A stretch of DNA of 45,241 nucleotides from Chitinophagaceae bacterium (GCA_020437365.1 JAGQWM010000017.1:1-45241); one strand, 5' to 3'; counted from the stretch's first letter, positions 25,423 to 33,828 are shown. Notes: generated by a model not told the origin, from the sequence alone. A program made the numbers and translations.

Positions 25423-26282
25423 ACCAGGAGAAAAAAATAAAACTGATAGAATGTCCACGTGATGCCATGCAAGGCTGGCCGCATTTTATACCTACCGATA
25501 AAAAAATAAAATACATTAACTCTCTCTTGAAAGTGGGTTTTGATACAATAGATTTTGGCAGTTTTGTTTCGCCAAAAGCTATACCACAAATGGCTGATAC
25601 AGGAAAAGTATTGGAACAGTTGGACTTGGAAAAATCTTCTTCCAAATTGTTGGCCATTATTGCCAATGAACGTGGTGCAACAGACGCAGTTGTCTATGAT
25701 GAAATTACTTATCTCGGTTTTCCATTTTCTATTTCTGAAACCTTTCAACAAAGAAATACAAATTCATCGATTGTTGTCTCACTGGAACGAGTAGCCGAAA
25801 TTCAAAACTTGTGTATTAAAACCGGTAAAAAACTTGTTATTTATATTTCAATGGGTTTTGGCAATCCTTATGGCGACTTGTATCATGAAGACCTGGTCTT
25901 GGAATGGATATATAAATTGGTAGGTTTTGATATTGAAATTATTTCATTGGCTGATACGGTTGGCGTGGCTACTGCCGAACAAGTGCAGACAGTTACACAA
26001 CACGTTATAAACGAATTTCCCAAAATAGAAACGGGTGTTCATTTGCATTCTTCCCCGGCCAATTGGAAAGAAAAACTGGCAGCGGCGCTGGAAGCAGGTT
26101 GTTTACGTTTTGACGGAGCACTCAAAGGAATTGGAGGATGCCCAATGGCAGATGACGAATTGGTGGGCAATATGAATACAGGTTGGATGATTGATTATTT
26201 TGAAGAACAAGAATTGAAAACCGGCATTGACAATGACGCATTGAAAAAAAGTGCCATCATAGCCGAAGAGATATTTATATAA
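25419..26282 (+). CDS. Hydroxymethylglutaryl-CoA lyase-like protein
   Basis: A 287-residue HMGL-fold protein. HMG-CoA lyase splits HMG-CoA into acetoacetate and acetyl-CoA, the last step of leucine breakdown. Catalytic positions known from the human enzyme are present: Arg14-Asp15 in ECPRD, His208 and His210 in GVHLHSS, Cys241 in GGCPMA and Asn251 in VGNMNT. FVSPKAIPQMAD (49-60) is also typical. Overlap with rlmB (4 bp) and direct abutment of the GSCFA gene give a three-gene operon with mixed functions. Other leucine catabolic genes are not in the window. Confidence 0.9.
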   Translation: MNQEKKIKLIECPRDAMQGWPHFIPTDKKIKYINSLLKVGFDTIDFGSFVSPKAIPQMADTGKVLEQLDLEKSSSKLLAIIANERGATDAVVYDEITYLGFPFSISETFQQRNTNSSIVVSLERVAEIQNLCIKTGKKLVIYISMGFGNPYGDLYHEDLVLEWIYKLVGFDIEIISLADTVGVATAEQVQTVTQHVINEFPKIETGVHLHSSPANWKEKLAAALEAGCLRFDGALKGIGGCPMADDELVGNMNTGWMIDYFEEQELKTGIDNDALKKSAIIAEEIFI

Positions 26283-27293
26283 ATGGATTTATTTTTAGAT
26301 ATACAAATTGAAAAATTATCACCGCCGATTCAATACAATGAAAAAATTTTATTGACAGGTTCTTGTTTTACAGAACATATTGGTGGTAGAATGGATGAAT
26401 TGAAATTTCCGGTATTGCAAAACCCGAATGGAATTTTATTTAACCCGCATAGCGTTTGCCAGTCATTGTTGTCTTATGTACAACCTGAAATTATTACTCA
26501 AAAAGATTTATTTCAGATAAATGAAATCTGGCATAGCTGGAATTTTCATAGCTTATTTTCAGATGTCGATGCAGATAAGGCATTGACAAAAATGAATGCT
26601 GCACTGAATGAAGCACATACATTTTTGGAAAAGGCGAGATGGGTAATTATTACATTGGGTTCTTCTTTTTGTTACCGACTGACGCATCAAGCCGTGTTGG
26701 CCAATAAAAATCTCAAGGATATTGTAGCCAATTGTCATCGGGCACCTGCTCATTGGTTCGAGAAAGAGTTATTGACCACAGAAGAAATAAAAGAATTGCT
26801 GGAAAACTGCCTGAAAGAATTAAAAGCTTTCAATCCTTCTTTGCAATTCATTTTTACTATAAGTCCGGTGCGGCATGCCCGTGATGGTGTTGTAGAAAAT
26901 AACAGGAGTAAGGCCAGGCTAATTGAAGCAGTACATTTTATTACTACCAAATTTGAATCGGCTTATTATTTTCCGGCTTATGAATTGGTGATAGATGTAT
27001 TGCGGGATTATCGTTTTTATGATATTGATTTAATTCATCCGAATTATGCTGCAACTGATTTTGTTTTTCAAAAATTTAAAGAAAACTGTATTGATGAAAA
27101 AGCCAAACCATTAATGGAGGAACTAAAAAAACTTGTAACAGCCAGCAAACACAAAGCTTTTCATCCGGACACCAATGCGCACCAACAATTTTTGAAAACA
27201 CATTATGAACTGGCAAAAATTTTGCAACAGCAATATCCTTTCCTTGATTTAAAAAATGAACTGAAATATTTTACATCTTCACAATTAAAATAA
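26283..27293 (+). CDS. GSCFA domain protein
   Basis: A 336-residue protein with the family-naming GSCFTEHIGGRM motif at residues 26-37, then NPNGILFNPHSV (47-58). ITLGSSFCYRL (about 122-132) and TISPVRHARDG (about 190-200) fit the block pattern of a GDSL/SGNH-like hydrolase fold, with a Ser near the N-terminus. FYDIDLIHPNYAATDFVFQKF (about 242-262) has the Asp/His pair expected near the C-terminus. Substrate unknown; SGNH relatives remove acyl groups. The ATG begins on the base right after the stop of the lyase gene, so translation is probably coupled. No signal peptide. Confidence 0.85.
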   Translation: MDLFLDIQIEKLSPPIQYNEKILLTGSCFTEHIGGRMDELKFPVLQNPNGILFNPHSVCQSLLSYVQPEIITQKDLFQINEIWHSWNFHSLFSDVDADKALTKMNAALNEAHTFLEKARWVIITLGSSFCYRLTHQAVLANKNLKDIVANCHRAPAHWFEKELLTTEEIKELLENCLKELKAFNPSLQFIFTISPVRHARDGVVENNRSKARLIEAVHFITTKFESAYYFPAYELVIDVLRDYRFYDIDLIHPNYAATDFVFQKFKENCIDEKAKPLMEELKKLVTASKHKAFHPDTNAHQQFLKTHYELAKILQQQYPFLDLKNELKYFTSSQLK

Positions 27294-27302
27294 AATACAA
27301 GA

Positions 27303-27647
27303 ATGGCTACAAATAACCATATCAACTATATCGAATTCAAAGCCCGGGATTTGTCGGCCATCAAACATTTTTATACTGGAGTATTCGAGTGGACTTTTAC
27401 CGATTACGGCCCCGATTATGTGGCTTTTTCTAATAGCGGCCTGGAAGGCGGATTTGAAAGGGCTATTCCTTCCAAAGAAACCGGCGCATTGGTCGTTTTA
27501 TTTCACGAGGATTTAGCATTGATAAAATCAAAAGTGTTAGCAGCAGGCGGCACATTGATAAAAGATATTTTTAGTTTTCCCGGCGGCAGCCGTTTTCATT
27601 TTGCCGATCCGGCAGGAAATGAATTAGCCATTTGGTCAGACAAATAA
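27303..27647 (+). CDS. VOC (glyoxalase-like) protein
   Basis: A 114-residue single-domain VOC protein: NYIEFKARDLSAIKHFYTGVF at the start (residues 8-28), two beta-alpha-beta-beta-beta halves, and the closing FADPAGNELAIW (about 100-111). His6/Glu11 and a later Glu could be metal ligands, as in glyoxalase relatives, but no substrate can be assigned. It starts 9 bp after the GSCFA gene and probably ends the rlmB operon together with the small membrane protein. Confidence 0.85.
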   Translation: MATNNHINYIEFKARDLSAIKHFYTGVFEWTFTDYGPDYVAFSNSGLEGGFERAIPSKETGALVVLFHEDLALIKSKVLAAGGTLIKDIFSFPGGSRFHFADPAGNELAIWSDK

Positions 27648-27656
27648 ATATTTTGT

Positions 27657-27878
27657 ATGGAAACAAGTATCATTGTTTTGGCAGTTGCCATTTTTATGTT
27701 TTTGATAGTCAGGGCTGCTTTTGCAATGAGTAGTAAAAAAGATAAAACAACCGGCGCCAATCAACATCGAAGTAGTTTTAAAAAACCTGACATTGAAATG
27801 GTCAATCGGCAGTATGTGCAGGAACAAAAAGAGGAAAATGCATTTACATTAAAGGAAAAAGATACGCTCAATGATTAA
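27657..27878 (+). CDS. Small single-pass membrane protein, unknown
   Basis: A 73-residue protein with one N-terminal hydrophobic helix (about residues 4-24), then a charged, Lys/Glu-rich cytoplasmic tail. No known family was recognised. Its support comes from position: 9 bp after the VOC gene in the same direction, with a TAA stop that shares a TTAA palindrome with the stop of convergent miaE. The tight packing on both sides argues for a real gene. Confidence 0.6.
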   Translation: METSIIVLAVAIFMFLIVRAAFAMSSKKDKTTGANQHRSSFKKPDIEMVNRQYVQEQKEENAFTLKEKDTLND

Positions 27879-28483
27879 TGAATCCGGTCGCCCCTGACTG
27901 TCAATGTTTGTATGACGTTCGCTTCATACTGAAGCCATTCTTCCCAGCGGATTCTCACTTTTTCTTTCTCAACATATTCTTCGGCAAGTAGAATAAAACA
28001 GGTGTAGTGTCCGGCTTCACTCTCCATAAATCTGCGGTAAAATTGTTGGAAATAAACATCTGTCAACCCTTCGCTTAATCTTTTAAAACGTTCGCAACTC
28101 CTGGCTTCAATGAGTGCCATAGTGAGTAATTGGTCTAACATGCGGTCTTCTACAGCACCACCTTTTTGTTGGAAATCAATCAAGGCATTGACGTATTCAT
28201 CCTTTCTTTGTTTGCCCAAAGTAAAATTTCGTTTTTCAATTTCCGCCAAAACCAACCGGAAATGGCCCCATTCTTCCGTTACAATCGGCGACAATTCGGC
28301 TACTAACTTTTTTCGTTCACTATAGCGTTGAATAAGAGAAATACAACTTGTGGCTGCTTTTTGCTCGCACCAGGCATGGTCGGTCAGTATTGCTGAAAGT
28401 GATATTGCCGCCAGGTTGACCCATCTTGGATCCGTAGGTAATTGTAATCCGAGGATGTTTTTTGTGTCAATCGAGTACTCCAT
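27875..28483 (-). CDS. miaE: tRNA-(ms2io6A37) hydroxylase MiaE
   Basis: A 202-residue ferritin-like di-iron protein. MiaE hydroxylates the isopentenyl group of ms2i6A at tRNA position 37, with O2. Motifs: LTDHAWCEQKAA (about 33-44), TEEWGHFRLVLAE (about 69-81), a central EARSCERF (about 126-133) and ESEAGHYTCF (about 155-164), which supply Glu and His ligands in pairs. No miaA or miaB is in the window. The stop shares TTAA with the stop of the convergent small membrane protein. The start ATG lies 4 nt after a TATTTTTG box, so the mRNA may have almost no leader. Confidence 0.9.
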   Translation of the reverse strand: MEYSIDTKNILGLQLPTDPRWVNLAAISLSAILTDHAWCEQKAATSCISLIQRYSERKKLVAELSPIVTEEWGHFRLVLAEIEKRNFTLGKQRKDEYVNALIDFQQKGGAVEDRMLDQLLTMALIEARSCERFKRLSEGLTDVYFQQFYRRFMESEAGHYTCFILLAEEYVEKEKVRIRWEEWLQYEANVIQTLTVRGDRIH

Positions 28484-28487
28484 ACCT

Positions 28488-28495
28488 CAAAAATA
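28488..28495 (-). promoter_or_regulatory. Candidate -7 box of miaE
   Basis: Minus strand reads TATTTTTG, matching TANNTTTG, and ends 4 nt before the miaE ATG. If used, transcription would start at or near the A of ATG. No clear -33 element. Confidence 0.3.
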
Positions 28496-28546
28496 GAGTT
28501 AAAGCCTGTAAATCAGCGAAAATGCCCTAAAAACAAAGTGATTTCT

Positions 28547-28577
28547 TTTGTTGATAGAAAGAACTATTGTACCTTTG
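28547..28577 (+). promoter_or_regulatory. rpsO promoter, full Bacteroidota consensus
   Basis: TTTG (28547-28550), then 19 nt, then TACCTTTG (28570-28577): an exact TTTG-N19-TANNTTTG arrangement as known for the Bacteroidota primary sigma factor. The start of rpsO is 50 nt further on. Confidence 0.85.
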
Positions 28578-28627
28578 CCGACTTAATACGAGATGAAAAA
28601 TTGGATGAAATTTTAAAAAATTAAAAG

Positions 28628-28897
28628 ATGCCACTTACAAAAGAAAAAAAATCAGATGTAATTAAAACATTTGCGGGTTCTGAAAAGAATACCGGATCTA
28701 TTGAAGGTCAAATTGCTATGCTGACAGAAAGAATCAACCAGATCAGCGAACATTTAAAGTCGAACAAAAAAGACTTCTCTACTCACCGTGGATTAATGAA
28801 ACTGGTAGGCGAAAGAAAAAGCCTATTAAGTTATTTACAAAAGAAAGACCTGAATGGTTACCGTGCATTAATCGAAAAACTCGGTTTAAGAAAATAA
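28628..28897 (+). CDS. rpsO: 30S ribosomal protein S15
   Basis: An 89-residue S15, exactly the family length. It binds the central domain of 16S rRNA early in 30S assembly. Typical: GSIEGQIAMLTERINQ (residues 23-38), LKSNKKDFSTHRGL, and the C-terminal YLQKKDLNGYRALIEKLGLRK. The gene is followed by pnp, the order also found in E. coli, where S15 regulates its own translation by binding its mRNA; whether that occurs here is unknown. A full-consensus promoter precedes it and a weak terminator-like hairpin follows at 28948. Confidence 0.98.
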   Translation: MPLTKEKKSDVIKTFAGSEKNTGSIEGQIAMLTERINQISEHLKSNKKDFSTHRGLMKLVGERKSLLSYLQKKDLNGYRALIEKLGLRK

Positions 28898-28947
28898 CCG
28901 GTTCTGTTGTCGATGGCAACTTGAATTGACGGTGTAACATTGTACGT

Positions 28948-28966
28948 AAAAACCCTCGGTTTTTTT
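28948..28966 (+). terminator. Weak terminator-like hairpin after rpsO
   Basis: Stem AAAAACC (28948-28954) / GGTTTTT (28958-28964) with a 3-nt loop and further T. Only two G-C pairs, so partial readthrough into pnp is likely. Confidence 0.45.
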
Positions 28967-29093
28967 GAATTCTTTCTTCCTGAATGTATTTCAAAATTTT
29001 TGTTGCTATACGAAAACCTGTTTTTCTATTTCTTCTTCATGCGATGAAATGAAATGGTGCAATCAGTTTTGAGAATAAAAAATATTATCAATC

Positions 29094-29113
29094 GCCGGAA
29101 AATAAGCTCCGGC
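29094..29113 (+). promoter_or_regulatory. Hairpin directly upstream of pnp start
   Basis: Perfect inverted repeat GCCGGA (29094-29099) / TCCGGC (29108-29113) with an 8-nt loop, ending 5 nt before the pnp ATG. It would occlude the ribosome landing site. A leader hairpin fits post-transcriptional autocontrol, as known for E. coli pnp, but this is inference. Confidence 0.5.
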
Positions 29114-29118
29114 ATAAA

Positions 29119-31299
29119 ATGCAAAAAATGTTAAAACAACCCTTACAATCAAAATTTACAATAAAAGAAGGCCAGGAAGTTATTATTGAAACCGGCCGCT
29201 TGGCTCGCCAGGCTGATGGCGCCGTTACAGTTCGCCAGGGGAATTGTATTGTTCTTGCCACAGTTGTGGCCAATAAAGAAGCAAAAGAAGGCCAGAGTTT
29301 TTTCCCGCTTTCTGTCGATTACCAGGAGAAATTTGCTTCTGCCGGAAGAATTCCCGGTTCATTCTTTAAAAGAGAAGGCCGGTTGAATGATTATGAAATC
29401 CTGACATCGAGATTAATCGACCGGGCATTGCGTCCATTATTTCCCGATGGTTATTTATGCGAAGTGCAGGTGCTTGTAAGCCTCATTAGCAGCGACCCCG
29501 AAGTGATGCCCGATTCATTGGCCTGTTTGGCAGCGTCTGCGGCATTGGCCGTTTCTGATATTCCTATCCAGGAAATCATTTCAGAAGTTCGTGTCGCTAA
29601 GATAAATGGTGAAATTGTCATCAATCCATTGCGTAGCCAATTAGAAAAAGCAGAATTTGAATTTATTGTAGCCGCTACAGAAAAAAATATTATGATGGTA
29701 GAAGGCGAAGCCAAAGAATGCCAGGAAGAAGACTTGATTCTCGCCATCGAAAAAGCACATGAAGCCATCAAAGTACAAGTGAAAGCACAGGAAGAACTCA
29801 GAGACCTGAAAGGCAGTACCGAAAAAAGAGCTTTTGAAGCACCTGCCGAAAATGAAACCGTAAAAGAGCAAGTTGAGGCTTTTGCAAAACAAAAAATTTA
29901 CGAAGTTGCCAAAGCTGCTTTACCCAAACATGAAAGAAGTGAAAAACTAACCGAAATCGGCGAAGCACTTATGGAGCACCTGAAACAAGTTCATAATGTA
30001 GCCGAAGGAGAAGAATTAGATGAGGAAATTGGAAAATGGGCCAAAACCTATTTTAAAGATTTGCAGTATCATACCATTCGTGATATGATTTTGAATGATA
30101 AAGTCCGGCTCGATGGCAGAAAGCATACGGAAATCCGCCCGTTGAATATGGAAGTGGATGTATTGCCTTCGCCGCATGGCTCAGCTTTATTTACAAGAGG
30201 TGAAACTCAATCACTTACCACCGTTACTTTAGGAAGTGCATTAGATACTACTTTACAGGAAAGTGCTGCTGAATCTAAGTATTCAAATTTCTATTTACAC
30301 TATAATTTCCCACCTTTCTCTACCGGTGAAATTAAAATGATGAGAGGTGTAGCGAGACGTGAAGTAGGGCATGGCAACCTGGCGATGCGATCTTTAAAAC
30401 AAATGATTCCCGGTGGCGATTTTCCTTATACTGTCCGTGTAGTGAGCGATATTCTTGAATCCAATGGTTCTTCATCAATGGCTACTGTTTGTGCCGGTTC
30501 ATTGGCCTTAATGGATGCCGGTGTAGGTGTGCCAAAGCATGTTTCCGGTGTTGCAATGGGATTGATTAGTAAAGGAGAGCAATTTGCCATTCTAACCGAC
30601 ATACTCGGCGATGAAGACCACCTTGGCGATATGGATTTCAAAGTTACGGGAACAAGAGAGGGCATTTGTGCCGTACAAATGGATATAAAAGTGGATGGCC
30701 TGAGTATGGACATTATGCGCCAGGCATTGGCACAAGCCAAAGAAGGACGTTTACATATTTTGGATGCCATGTATAATGCTATTCCCGAAGCAAGAGCTGA
30801 CGTGAAGCCTCATGCTCCAAGAATGGAGAAATTATTTATCGATAAAGAATTTATTGGTGCGGTGATTGGCCCGGGTGGGAAAGTCATCCAGGAAATACAG
30901 AGAGAAACCGAAACGACGATTAATCTCGAAGAAAAAAATAACCGTGGCGAAATTTCCATCTTTAGTACCAATAAAGAAGGAGTGGACAAAGCGGTTGCCT
31001 GGATTAAAGGCATTGTAGCTGTACCTCAAATCGGTGATGTATATGATTCTACCGTTAAGTCAATCATGCCATTTGGTGCCTTTGTTGAATTTTTGCCCGG
31101 CAAACAAGGCCTTGTTCATATCAGTGAAATCAGTTGGAAAAGATTAGAATCACTCGATGGCCTGATCAAAGAAGGCGATGCCATGAAAGTTAAATTGATT
31201 GGTACCGATCCTAAATCAGGCAAATTTAAATTATCGAGAAAAGTCTTGATTCCAAAACCCGATAAGAATCCACAAAGACAAGAAGGAAATAATAATTAA
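29119..31299 (+). CDS. pnp: Polyribonucleotide nucleotidyltransferase (PNPase)
   Basis: A 726-residue PNPase, full length. It degrades RNA 3' to 5' with phosphate, releasing nucleoside diphosphates. Domains: first RNase PH-like (about 15-145), helical linker, second RNase PH (about 330-540) with catalytic acids in GDEDHLGDMDFKVTGT (about 498-513), KH domain with GAVIGPGGKVIQEI (about 576-589) and S1 domain (about 635-705, MPFGAFVEFLPGKQGLVH). A second in-frame ATG at 29128 is possible. It is downstream of rpsO, with a hairpin 5 nt before the start. Confidence 0.98.
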   Translation: MQKMLKQPLQSKFTIKEGQEVIIETGRLARQADGAVTVRQGNCIVLATVVANKEAKEGQSFFPLSVDYQEKFASAGRIPGSFFKREGRLNDYEILTSRLIDRALRPLFPDGYLCEVQVLVSLISSDPEVMPDSLACLAASAALAVSDIPIQEIISEVRVAKINGEIVINPLRSQLEKAEFEFIVAATEKNIMMVEGEAKECQEEDLILAIEKAHEAIKVQVKAQEELRDLKGSTEKRAFEAPAENETVKEQVEAFAKQKIYEVAKAALPKHERSEKLTEIGEALMEHLKQVHNVAEGEELDEEIGKWAKTYFKDLQYHTIRDMILNDKVRLDGRKHTEIRPLNMEVDVLPSPHGSALFTRGETQSLTTVTLGSALDTTLQESAAESKYSNFYLHYNFPPFSTGEIKMMRGVARREVGHGNLAMRSLKQMIPGGDFPYTVRVVSDILESNGSSSMATVCAGSLALMDAGVGVPKHVSGVAMGLISKGEQFAILTDILGDEDHLGDMDFKVTGTREGICAVQMDIKVDGLSMDIMRQALAQAKEGRLHILDAMYNAIPEARADVKPHAPRMEKLFIDKEFIGAVIGPGGKVIQEIQRETETTINLEEKNNRGEISIFSTNKEGVDKAVAWIKGIVAVPQIGDVYDSTVKSIMPFGAFVEFLPGKQGLVHISEISWKRLESLDGLIKEGDAMKVKLIGTDPKSGKFKLSRKVLIPKPDKNPQRQEGNNN

Positions 31300-31308
31300 T
31301 TACACCGG

Positions 31309-31334
31309 AACCCTGAATGTTCAGGGTTTTTTTT
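31309..31334 (+). terminator. Intrinsic terminator after pnp, abutting prmA
   Basis: Perfect stem AACCCTGAA (31309-31317) / TTCAGGGTT (31320-31328) around TG, followed by T to 31334. The prmA ATG starts at 31335. Confidence 0.85.
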
Positions 31335-32153
31335 ATGGAAAACGATTATATAGAAATCCTGTTTGAAAATGTGGAAGCCACCCAAATTGAATACCTGGTG
31401 GCTTGGCTCAGCGACATAGGCTATGAAGGTTTTGAAGAAGGAGAAAATTGGCTGAAAGCATTTATTCCCGCAGTTTCTTTTGATGAAAAATTATTAAAAG
31501 AAAATCCTGTTGTTAAAAACTGCTCCATGAAAGTCTCAACGATTGCAGCCACAAATTGGAATGCGGTCTGGGAATCAAATTTCGAACCGGTTGTTGTAGA
31601 AGATTTTGTTGGCCTTCGGGCGGATTTTCATGCACCGATTACAGCAGTTCAACATGAAATCATTATAACACCGAAAATGAGTTTTGGTACGGGCCATCAT
31701 GCCACGACTTATTTAATGATGTTGGCGATGAGGCAAATAGATTTTACCGGAAAAAATGTTTTCGATTTTGGTACCGGAACCGGTGTGCTTTCCATTTTGG
31801 CACATCAACTTGGTGCAAAAAAAATTACGGCAGTAGATAATGATGATTGGAGTATTGAAAATGCCGGTGAAAATTTCACAAAAAATAATTGTAGCAATAT
31901 TGCATTACGACAGCAAGCAGATGCGGGAGAAGGGCAGGTTTTTGAAATTATCCTGGCCAATATCAATAAAAATGTTTTACTATACAATATGAAAAAAATG
32001 GCAACGCAATTAACCGAAAAAGGGGTTTTGTTATTGTCAGGCATTTTACCCGAAGACGTTATGGATATTGTAAATAAGGCAAAGCAGGAAAATTTGAAAA
32101 TACAGTACCAAACAGCAAAAAATAATTGGGTTTGCCTGCAATTCACACATTGA
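31335..32153 (+). CDS. prmA: Ribosomal protein L11 methyltransferase
   Basis: Starting at 31335 the protein has 272 residues and opens with MENDYIEI, the family pattern; an earlier in-frame ATG at 31317 lies inside the pnp terminator stem and is rejected. PrmA trimethylates L11 at several amino groups. N-terminal recognition domain (SDIGYEGFEE), then the Rossmann domain with TPKMSFGTGHHATT (about 112-125), motif I VFDFGTGTGVLS (about 139-150), acidic AVDND, and the NPPF-like catalytic motif as LANINKNVL (about 206-214). It is co-directional with pnp but separated by a terminator, so how it is transcribed is a question. Confidence 0.93.
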   Translation: MENDYIEILFENVEATQIEYLVAWLSDIGYEGFEEGENWLKAFIPAVSFDEKLLKENPVVKNCSMKVSTIAATNWNAVWESNFEPVVVEDFVGLRADFHAPITAVQHEIIITPKMSFGTGHHATTYLMMLAMRQIDFTGKNVFDFGTGTGVLSILAHQLGAKKITAVDNDDWSIENAGENFTKNNCSNIALRQQADAGEGQVFEIILANINKNVLLYNMKKMATQLTEKGVLLLSGILPEDVMDIVNKAKQENLKIQYQTAKNNWVCLQFTH

Positions 32154-32175
32154 TTTACATGTCTTTTACTTTTAG

Positions 32176-32183
32176 TATTTTTG
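32176..32183 (+). promoter_or_regulatory. Candidate -7 box of plsY
   Basis: TATTTTTGC matches TANNTTTG and lies 27 nt before the plsY ATG. A TTG is found 23 nt upstream, a little beyond the usual spacing. Confidence 0.5.
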
Positions 32184-32202
32184 CAGTTCCCAAAAACAGG
32201 AA

Positions 32203-32874
32203 ATGAACGAATTTATTTTAGTACTCATCGCTTATTTAATCGGAAGTATTCCGACATCGGTTTGGGTCAGCCGTTATTTTTTCGATATTGATATCCGTGA
32301 TTATGGCAGTGGCAATCCGGGTGCTACCAATACATACCGTGTTTTGGGTGCTCGTTGGGGCACACTCGTCATGGTGGTCGATATGCTGAAAGGCTTCATG
32401 GCTGTGAAACTGGCTTTTCTATTGCCTGCTTATGCCGGCAGTGAAATCAACTTACAAAACCTGCAAACTATTTTAGGCTTGGCTGCTGTACTTGGTCATA
32501 TATTTCCCATTTGGGCCGATTTCCGAGGAGGTAAAGGTGTGGCTACTTTATTCGGAATGGTTTTGGGTATTTCACCGTGGACAGCTATCAGTTGTGTTCT
32601 CATTTTTGCTCTTGTTTTATACCTGACAAGATTTGTTTCGCTGAGTTCTATTTTGGCCAGCGTTGCATTTCCAGTTTTTATCCTCGTTATTTTCAATGTC
32701 GATAATCCCATTTACCGTGTATTTGCCATCACTGTCACATTGATGGTATTACTCACACATCAAAAAAATATTGGCCGGTTACTCAAAGGTGTAGAAAGCA
32801 AAGCCCCGATTTTAAAAGGCCGGAACAGAAGAAAAAAAACCACTAAAAACACCGAAGAGGAAGATAACGTTTAA
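32203..32874 (+). CDS. plsY: Acyl-phosphate:glycerol-3-phosphate acyltransferase
   Basis: A 223-residue PlsY with five or so membrane helices. It transfers an acyl group from acyl-phosphate to glycerol 3-phosphate, the first step of phospholipid synthesis. The three family motifs are present: YLIGSIPTSVW followed by YGSGNPGATNTYRVLG (motif 1, about 36-51), HIFPIWADFRGGKGVAT (motif 2, about 102-118) and a later membrane segment with LLTHQKNIGRLLKGVE (motif 3, about 180-196). The C-terminus carries a Lys/Arg-rich tail. Its partner PlsX is not in the window. Confidence 0.95.
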   Translation: MNEFILVLIAYLIGSIPTSVWVSRYFFDIDIRDYGSGNPGATNTYRVLGARWGTLVMVVDMLKGFMAVKLAFLLPAYAGSEINLQNLQTILGLAAVLGHIFPIWADFRGGKGVATLFGMVLGISPWTAISCVLIFALVLYLTRFVSLSSILASVAFPVFILVIFNVDNPIYRVFAITVTLMVLLTHQKNIGRLLKGVESKAPILKGRNRRKKTTKNTEEEDNV

Positions 32875-32937
32875 AAAATTAGTATCTTGAAAGTGAAATT
32901 TTCACTTAGGTATAGAATTTGTAAAACGATTATTATG

Positions 32938-33747
32938 ATGAAAAGAATGCTTCCTTATGTTTTGATTACAGCATTATTAATAGGTTGTTCTCAAAATCCC
33001 CTGACCGGAAAAAGCCAATTGACTTTATTGCCTGAATCTGAATTGCAAACAATGGCGGTAAATGAATACCAACAGTTTTTATCGAAAAATAAAGTCGTTT
33101 CCAATTCGTCAAATAAAGATGCGGCGATGGTACAACGAGTTGGTAACCGAATTATCAATGCAGTGAAAACCTATTATGCCGAGCATAATATTTCAGATAA
33201 GTTGAAAGGTTTCAATTGGGAAGTTAATCTTGTAGATGATAAAACAGCCAACGCCTGGTGTATGCCCGGTGGCAAAATAGTTGTTTATACCGGCCTTTTA
33301 CCCATTACACAAAATGAAGCAGCATTGGCTGCAGTGATGGGCCATGAAGTTTCGCATGCATTATTGCAACATGGCAACCAGCGTATGAGCCAGGGATTAT
33401 TGGCATCTGTCGGCCAGGTAGCTTTAGCTGTGGCAGTGGCCAATAAACCGCAACAAACACAAAATCTTTTTATGAGTGCTTATGGAGTCGGTGCACAAGT
33501 GGGCGTCTTACTTCCATTCTCCAGAAAGCATGAATTGCAGGCCGATAAATATGGATTAATCTGGACAGCCATGGCCGGTTATAATCCCAAAGAAGCGATT
33601 TATTTATGGGAAAGAATGGAAGATGCTTCGAAAGGCAAAACGCCACCTGAATTCCTCAGTACACACCCATCTGAAGGAAGAAGAATAGAACAAATCAAGA
33701 AATTTTTGCCGGAGGCTATGAAATATTATAAGCCTGTAAGTCAATAA
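32938..33747 (+). CDS. M48 family metalloprotease, lipoprotein
   Basis: From ATG at 32938 (an ATG at 32935 is equally possible) the protein has 269 residues; the longer TTG start at 32887 is disfavoured because the lipoprotein signal begins at MKRMLPYVL. Lipobox LIGC gives Cys17. The zinc site is HEVSH (His136, Glu137, His140) and the third ligand Glu is in HELQADKYGL. The family includes periplasmic BepA/LoiP-type proteases that act on outer-membrane proteins; a similar quality-control role at the inner or outer membrane is plausible. It lies 63 bp after plsY. Confidence 0.9.
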   Translation: MKRMLPYVLITALLIGCSQNPLTGKSQLTLLPESELQTMAVNEYQQFLSKNKVVSNSSNKDAAMVQRVGNRIINAVKTYYAEHNISDKLKGFNWEVNLVDDKTANAWCMPGGKIVVYTGLLPITQNEAALAAVMGHEVSHALLQHGNQRMSQGLLASVGQVALAVAVANKPQQTQNLFMSAYGVGAQVGVLLPFSRKHELQADKYGLIWTAMAGYNPKEAIYLWERMEDASKGKTPPEFLSTHPSEGRRIEQIKKFLPEAMKYYKPVSQ

Positions 33748-33828
33748 ATTCTTGCCATAAAAATTATCTCATATCAATAATTTCAAAGGTTTTTTTAACG
33801 AAATCTTTTATTTAAGCGATAAAATGAT

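Noticed and set aside
25293..25751. 152-residue minus-strand ORF
   Set aside because: Opposite the end of rlmB and the HMG-CoA-lyase-like gene; no recognisable protein content.
31317..31334. Earlier start for prmA
   Set aside because: This ATG is inside the terminator stem of pnp and adds MFRVFF, which is not family-like.
32887..32937. TTG start for the M48 gene
   Set aside because: It precedes the lipoprotein signal peptide and would add a basic stretch; ATG at 32935 or 32938 is better.
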